Shown here: positions 49,907 through 54,177 of the stretch, in pieces
How the letters are laid out: each line of letters opens with the position of its first letter
Numbering within the stretch: the first letter of the stretch is position 1
Origin: JACDET01 sp038253825
GTDB lineage: Bacteria; Patescibacteriota; Microgenomatia; Levybacterales; UBA12049
Direction: 5' to 3'
Length of the DNA: 54,177 nucleotides
Assembly (NCBI GenBank): GCA_038253825.1
Contig: JBBSGT010000005.1
Span: forward strand, 1 to 54,177
Translations under genes and position numbers: made by a program
Notes under the pieces: model-generated
Told to the model about the DNA's origin: nothing
Database searches by the model: none
The model's input: only the letters and a program-made list of their open reading frames with translations

Positions 49907-51430
49907 GCCATTGTTCTCATGAACAGTTTGTGGCTTTTCAAAAATAGCCGCGGTTTTGTCACAATAGACTTCTCGCCAACCCATATTTCTTACTTGTTGT
50001 ATTACTCCATAGAATGAAAACTCTGATAAAAAGATTTTACTCAAAAAACTATTCTTTGAAAAAGTAATACCAAAAAGTTTCATCGAAGGTTGTGTTAAAT
50101 CTCCTACTGGGACAAGAAGCGTACTAATATGATATTTATCCGTAAATGCCCCAAACGTGATTTTTCCCTTCAAGACTTTTCTGTAATCATCAAAAGCATA
50201 ATTACTTTCTCCTTTTTTATTGGCTTGCCAACGCCAACTCGGCATTCTCCCATCAATAAATACTTTCTTTTGCGGCAATTGCCAATCAAGATAACCACCC
50301 CAATCATAAGAAGAAAAAATCTGTTCTTCTGGCACATGCTGCCCGATATAAATCACAGCGTCTCTCGGATACAGATGTTGATTTATTTTCAACACATAGG
50401 TACCATAAAAAAAGAAAGCAACTTGTGGTAAAAAGAATATCAGGGCAATAATGAAAAAACCTTTATAAGCAGTTACTAATCGTTTTTTTCCATACTTGTG
50501 TTTGACAGCATCTTTTTCCAATAAAGAAAAGCCACGCATTGTTAAGGCAAAAGACGCAATTATCCAAAGAGGGATATTGCGCATGCTGAGGAGTCCTTCG
50601 ATGAGAAGGAAAAAATAAAGAAACAACTCAGTCAACGTATAGTGCCGACGATACCTAACGATGAAAAAGACTGATAACGAAAAATAAATCCAAAACGCGA
50701 TATTGGTGAAGTAAATGGCAGGATACCATTCAGCAATAGTCCCTCGTATCTGCGTATCGGTTAATTGCATCAAGAATTCTCCCCACAACCTGATACCAAA
50801 TGGATTAATTAGTGTCGCCAGAATACAAAGACCGAGAATAACCATTCGCTCTTTTACCAACTTTTTTTCTTCCCAAATTCTTCCCACGAGAACAATTCCT
50901 AAGACACCAATGCCAATACCAAATCCTCCATGGAGGTTTGCCCAAAGGAAAAATAAGAATGGGAGAAAATATTTCCATCGTTGCCACAACTTTTTTTGCC
51001 AAAGAACACAAAGAAGAAATGATAAAAAGAACCAAGTAATAAGCTGTGTACGAACTCCTACAAATTCAAAAAGCGTTCCTCCAGCCAAAAAGAGGAGAAT
51101 ACTCACCCATTTCTTTTCGACAATACTAGCCTGCAATAATAAACTCCCCACTGCAAAAAAAGTAGACAAAAGTAATAATGGAAGCAATCCCAATTTGTTA
51201 AAAGTATTTGCCCAAATGACATTGGTTAACCATTCATGATCCACAAATGGATAACTCGGCATCGAGTAAGAAAACGGATCTGTATACGGAATACCATTGT
51301 ATAATATATCGCTACCAGCACGAATATGCCATCCAAAGTCAGGATCCGGGACTGCAATTCCTCGCAGAAGAAATGCAACAAAAATAAGAACAAATAATAG
51401 GACAAGTACCCACTGTTGCGCAAGTCTCAT
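49901..51430 (-). CDS. multi-span GT-C-like membrane protein
   Basis: 509 residues from the ATG at 51430. About ten membrane helices. The first outer loop contains PDPDFGWHIRAGSDILYNGIPYTDPFSYSMP followed by VDHEWLTNVIWA, a pattern of a GT-C-like family whose Asp and His residues face the active site. The last about 120 residues form a soluble domain (KKVFIDGRMPSWRWQANKKGES). Probably transfers a sugar or lipid-linked glycan at the outer membrane face, by analogy. Its stop overlaps the upstream gene's stop by 6 nt. TACAAT lies 6 nt before the ATG. The smpB promoter is in the divergent spacer. Confidence 0.7.
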   Translation of the reverse strand: MRLAQQWVLVLLFVLIFVAFLLRGIAVPDPDFGWHIRAGSDILYNGIPYTDPFSYSMPSYPFVDHEWLTNVIWANTFNKLGLLPLLLLSTFFAVGSLLLQASIVEKKWVSILLFLAGGTLFEFVGVRTQLITWFFLSFLLCVLWQKKLWQRWKYFLPFLFFLWANLHGGFGIGIGVLGIVLVGRIWEEKKLVKERMVILGLCILATLINPFGIRLWGEFLMQLTDTQIRGTIAEWYPAIYFTNIAFWIYFSLSVFFIVRYRRHYTLTELFLYFFLLIEGLLSMRNIPLWIIASFALTMRGFSLLEKDAVKHKYGKKRLVTAYKGFFIIALIFFLPQVAFFFYGTYVLKINQHLYPRDAVIYIGQHVPEEQIFSSYDWGGYLDWQLPQKKVFIDGRMPSWRWQANKKGESNYAFDDYRKVLKGKITFGAFTDKYHISTLLVPVGDLTQPSMKLFGITFSKNSFLSKIFLSEFSFYGVIQQVRNMGWREVYCDKTAAIFEKPQTVHENNGS

Positions 51431-51436
51431 TGTTTT

Positions 51437-51442
51437 ATTGTA
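51437..51442 (-). promoter_or_regulatory. -10 box of the GT-C-like gene (leaderless start)
   Basis: TACAAT, 6 nt before the ATG at 51430. Confidence 0.5.
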
Positions 51443-51468
51443 TAGCAAAATGTAGCTACAAAAAGTTA

Positions 51469-51501
51469 TGTCCTTTCAAAATACAACCAGTGGGGTATAA
51501 T
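51469..51501 (+). promoter_or_regulatory. smpB promoter with 31-bp element, copy 2
   Basis: The 31-bp element (51469-51499) shared with the PBP1A gene ends in TATAAT (51496-51501), which lies 6 nt before the smpB ATG. This gives a leaderless transcript. The TGTCC and TCAAAATACAAC blocks upstream are the conserved parts; no TTGACA-like -35 is seen at the usual place. Confidence 0.7.
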
Positions 51502-51507
51502 GAGAGC

Positions 51508-51966
51508 ATGAAAATTATCAATCGCAAAGCGACATTTGATTACACATTGCAGGAGCATTTTGAGGCTGGAATTAATCTCGTTGGCGCCGAAGTAAAAGCA
51601 GTAAGACTTGGTCATGCCGATTTATCGGGGAGTTTTGTGCGGATTCTTCATGGACAAGCCCAACTCGTCAATGCCAAAATTTATCCCTATGCCTTCGCCC
51701 GCTCCGATACATTTGAAGAAACCCGCACTCGAAAACTTCTTTTACACAAAAAGGAAATCATCTCATTGAAGTCAAAAATGGACGGATCAAACTTGACAAT
51801 CGTGCCTGTTTCGTTGTATACTAGCCATAACAGAATCAAAGTTGAAGTAGCCTTAGCTAAGGCAAAAAAGAAAACAGATAAAAAAGAAGCAATCAGAAAC
51901 CGGGACATTGACAGAGATACAGAAAGAGAGTTGCGAGGCAAAAAGTCGCTTATCGAAAGAAAGTAA
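51508..51966 (+). CDS. smpB: SsrA-binding protein SmpB
   Basis: 152 residues from the ATG at 51508. Signatures: INRKATFDYTLQEHFEAGINLVGAEVKAVRLGHADLSGSFVRI, PYAFARSD, RTRKLLLHKKEI and the basic C-terminal tail (KKKTDKKEAIRNRDIDRDTERELRGKK), which enters the ribosomal mRNA channel. It binds tmRNA and starts trans-translation on stalled ribosomes. The tmRNA gene begins 43 nt downstream, so the two partners are encoded together. The stop is TAA. Confidence 0.97.
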   Translation: MKIINRKATFDYTLQEHFEAGINLVGAEVKAVRLGHADLSGSFVRILHGQAQLVNAKIYPYAFARSDTFEETRTRKLLLHKKEIISLKSKMDGSNLTIVPVSLYTSHNRIKVEVALAKAKKKTDKKEAIRNRDIDRDTERELRGKKSLIERK

Positions 51967-52009
51967 AATTCGACATTCGCTATAGAAATTAAACAATTAA
52001 TTTTTAACT

Positions 52010-52431
52010 GGGGATGATTTGATTCGACGAGAAAAGTACCTTAAAACTGCAAGCCGACGATGATCAATAGTCGTAAAACGAGGTCAAAAAATAAATGCTA
52101 ACACTAGCATGAGAGCAAAGCTCGTAGCTATGCGTGACGAAACTCTCGCAGAGCTCAAAGCCCTTACAGGCTCGAACTTTGTTGGCAACCAATTAGCGTT
52201 AAGTTAATCGAGTAGCCTGTTTATATATGTCTTTCCTCACTGGGACTGTATAGGCAACAACACAGGTGGGGAAAACCTTAAAAGAATGGTTTGACTTTTA
52301 TTGTATTTATTAACCTATGCTTTGTTACTCCGGTCGACAGGAAAAGGCAAAGTGAATCAAAATAGTCGACTACGCTTGTAGATGTTTTAACTAATTTTAC
52401 TCGGACTCCGGTTCACTGCCGGACATCTCCA
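52010..52431 (+). ncRNA. ssrA: transfer-messenger RNA (tmRNA)
   Basis: The 5' GGGGATG pairs with CATCTCC near the 3' end (7-bp acceptor stem), followed by TTCGACG of the D-like region. The 3' part has the T-arm TCCGG, TTCACTG, CCGGA; the T-loop is unusual. CCA is not encoded. Between them is an open tag frame, most likely resumed at GCT 52097, running 36 codons (starts ANTSMRAK, ends NQLALS) to TAA 52205-52207. Upstream the UAGUC-like context (ATAGTC) stands 25 nt before this codon, and the frame is open there too, so an even longer tag is not excluded. The remaining sequence can form the usual pseudoknot ring. It rescues stalled ribosomes with SmpB. Confidence 0.93.
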
Positions 52432-52511
52432 CACAATCATTTAAAAACGCTTCTAATCGCTAATACCCGCAAATAATGGATATATGATCAGAATTAGCCT
52501 CAAAAATATAT

Positions 52512-52591
52512 ACGCTTCTAAACGCTTCTAAACGCTTCTAAACGCTTCTAAACGCTTCTAAACGCTTCTAAACGCTTCTAAACGCTTCTAA
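52512..52591. repeat. 8 perfect tandem copies of a 10-bp unit
   Basis: Unit ACGCTTCTAA, eight identical copies; a ninth, isolated copy lies at 52447-52456. The array begins 80 nt after the tmRNA and its last copy contributes the stop codon of the gene at 52588. The copies are perfectly identical, so the array is recent or under strong selection. Confidence 0.95.
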
Positions 52592-54177
52592 GTTTTAGGG
52601 CTGAGTATATAGGAGATATTATTGGATGTACCTCTAATTTCGAGGTAACCTAACTCGACCATTTTCTTTAGATCATTGTTAATGGTTGCACGTGACAAAT
52701 CACGCAATAAGCTATGAACCACACCTGCAGTGATTTGACTTTTATCTTGTAACTGCGCCCAGATCATTACCTGCCGTTCAGATAACTCTTTGAATTTTTT
52801 GCCTAACAGCGTTACTTTGAAGGTATTTGAAACATTCTTAAAGATAGGTTCTACAAGTTCCCACTCTGCCATCTTAGAATAAATTAGGTCGATACCACGA
52901 CCAAACTCTTCCATATAATCAAGATCTCTCATAATCTTCGCAATTACGTCGTTCCTACTAAATTGCGCATTTTTAAGATTCTCAATAGTTACTCCTGGAG
53001 GTAGTGTACCAGGATTAGAAACTTCAATTCTGTTAGAGAAAATTGTAACTTGTACATACGTACCCTTGTTTGAATAATCGCGATGAACGACGGCATTAAC
53101 GATAACCTCTCTTAAAGCTAATTCGGGATACTCGGGTGTTTCTACTCTTTTACTACCAACTATTTTTGCTTCTGTACGTATGTTACGTAAGATGAACTTG
53201 AGTACTTCATCGACCTGAAAATCTAAAGTCCCATATATGTCGGCCTTATCGATTATTGAACTTGATGTGGTGCTTCCTGCGTAACGTACACATCTGATGA
53301 TGTATCGAGAAAGTTCATCAATTTGCTGTGGTGGCTCAGAAGAAAATATCATTGTTCCAGCTAATGTTGGGTACCTAGTTCCGTCATACTCCGCAATTAT
53401 GCCTAAGTTCTTTTGTACTGTGAGGTCATTTGTACCTGCTGGAAAGATTCGTTTCGTTCTTACAGCACTTTTATCAAGATATGTTTGAATTTTGTCTTCT
53501 GACAGAATTGAAAGTGGCTGTTCTAAAGCTCTTTTATCATAGTTGTAAGCAGGAGTATATCTTAAAAACGCCCTTAACTCCTCTTCAGTAATTTGCCTAT
53601 TAGCATTGCCAGAACGCACACAAGCTCCTCTATCCATGCCAAGATCTGTACAATAACATGGTTTGTTCTCTTTAGGAGTCTCATCAACCAACAGCACAAG
53701 CAGTTCATGCCCCTCACACTTCACTATTTTCAGTGAGTATTCAGCCCTGTTTGCGATTTTTTGTTCCATGAGAGATACAATTTTTTCTTGAAGAGTTGCT
53801 AAGTCGAGCTTACCAACAATACTTACATTACGTGGGTGTTGTGTAGATTCTGAGACCCCAAACACAACCATTCCGCCCCCAGGGCTGTTTGAAAATGCAG
53901 TAATAGCCTTCCATAAGTCGGTTGGTATACCTGAACGAGCATCTTTAAATTCAACTAAATCTGATTCCGTTTTTGACCCAATTGCAGCAATGATATGCTC
54001 AATTATTTGTTTTTCTTGTAGGTGAACCATTTGATGAATTATACCACGTATAATAGAGTCATTGAAAACCGAAGGAATTGATAAATTTCTTTCTGAGAGA
54101 GGTAATATTTGGGTTGCATAATTATACCACCTGGCAAAGTCCATTAGTTTTTGCACAGTAACCAAGCATTGAACCAA
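52588..54177 (-). CDS. AlbA_2/Schlafen-type ATP-binding transcriptional regulator (partial)
   Basis: At least 529 residues; the frame is open to the right edge. The likely start is the ATG at 54030 (VHLQEKQIIEHIIAAIG), but upstream codons may be coding. The AlbA_2 domain reads SDLVEFKDARSGIPTDLWKAITAFSNSPGGGMVVFGVSE. The C-terminal half has a GHKL-type helix with REVIVNAVVHRDYSN and RIEVSNPGTLPPG, and DYMEEFGRGIDLI. The end is a winged helix (SQITAGVVHSLLRDLSRATINNDLKKMVELGYLEIRG). Such proteins are common on islands and in defence-related neighbourhoods. Its place next to the tmRNA 3' end and the repeat suggests an integrated segment. No integrase is visible here. Confidence 0.82.
   Translation of the reverse strand: MVQCLVTVQKLMDFARWYNYATQILPLSERNLSIPSVFNDSIIRGIIHQMVHLQEKQIIEHIIAAIGSKTESDLVEFKDARSGIPTDLWKAITAFSNSPGGGMVVFGVSESTQHPRNVSIVGKLDLATLQEKIVSLMEQKIANRAEYSLKIVKCEGHELLVLLVDETPKENKPCYCTDLGMDRGACVRSGNANRQITEEELRAFLRYTPAYNYDKRALEQPLSILSEDKIQTYLDKSAVRTKRIFPAGTNDLTVQKNLGIIAEYDGTRYPTLAGTMIFSSEPPQQIDELSRYIIRCVRYAGSTTSSSIIDKADIYGTLDFQVDEVLKFILRNIRTEAKIVGSKRVETPEYPELALREVIVNAVVHRDYSNKGTYVQVTIFSNRIEVSNPGTLPPGVTIENLKNAQFSRNDVIAKIMRDLDYMEEFGRGIDLIYSKMAEWELVEPIFKNVSNTFKVTLLGKKFKELSERQVMIWAQLQDKSQITAGVVHSLLRDLSRATINNDLKKMVELGYLEIRGTSNNISYILSPKT

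Noticed and set aside
52512..52591. CRISPR array
   Set aside because: The units are contiguous 10-bp copies without spacers, and no cas gene is present in the window.

Overview
The window looks like chromosome from an AT-rich bacterium of the Candidate Phyla Radiation (Patescibacteria), most likely the Microgenomates side. This is inferred from gene content and style, with no database comparison. The signs are compact, tightly spaced genes and many small membrane proteins with PH-like or 2-TM architecture. There are also a DUF5667 protein, a VirB4/TraD-like ATPase without a T4SS cluster, a vitamin-B12-dependent ribonucleotide reductase and short, domain-poor housekeeping enzymes. Stop codons include ordinary TGA, so the standard bacterial code applies.

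Layout. 0-9 kb: two EamA permeases, a FemAB-type peptidoglycan-bridge enzyme, a methyltransferase, a TPR-containing GT-C-like membrane protein with a frameshifted N-terminus, a nickel superoxide dismutase with its maturation protease (sodN-sodX), a zinc-ribbon RNase HI, and a decayed Clp ATPase pseudogene. 9-22 kb: MscS channel, MgtA-like P-type ATPase, PQ-loop-like membrane protein, MsrA, flavoprotein, a MutY lacking the Fe-S cluster with an in-frame palindromic insertion, TrpS, RNA m5C methyltransferase, matrixin-like protease, peptide deformylase. 22-25 kb: VirB4/TraD-like ATPase and a companion. 25-32 kb: a B12/dNTP island. 32-45 kb: central carbon metabolism (gap, gdhA-glpX-pgk, rpe-rpiB), CorA, a CvpA-CAP fusion and PBP1A. 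45-52 kb: SpoIID-domain protein, a PH-domain/2-TM/phosphatase-like cluster, a GT-C-like protein, smpB and tmRNA. 52-54 kb: a perfect 10-bp tandem repeat and an AlbA/Schlafen-type ATP-binding regulator cut by the window edge.

The most interesting region is 25.8-31.7 kb. A consensus promoter with an NrdR box between its -35 and -10 drives nrdR, a DUF6941 gene and the AdoCbl-dependent ribonucleotide reductase. Downstream lie a cobalamin riboswitch with terminator, the cob(I)alamin adenosyltransferase, a second cobalamin riboswitch with terminator, an unrecognised 469-aa His/Cys-rich protein and a 49-aa zinc-ribbon microprotein. In both riboswitches the Shine-Dalgarno lies in the 3' arm of the terminator hairpin. 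This placement ties the unrecognised gene to cobalamin physiology.

A second window-wide pattern is leaderless transcription. At more than a dozen genes a -10 box lies 6-7 nt before the start codon, so the predicted first transcribed base is the start codon itself. Other notable points are a 31-bp promoter element shared (28/31 identical) by the PBP1A and smpB genes, an unusually long tmRNA tag of 36 codons ending LALS, and several enzymes with changed catalytic or cofactor residues (deformylase, GAPDH, PGK, CorA). No tRNA, rRNA, CRISPR array or complete insertion sequence was recognised.
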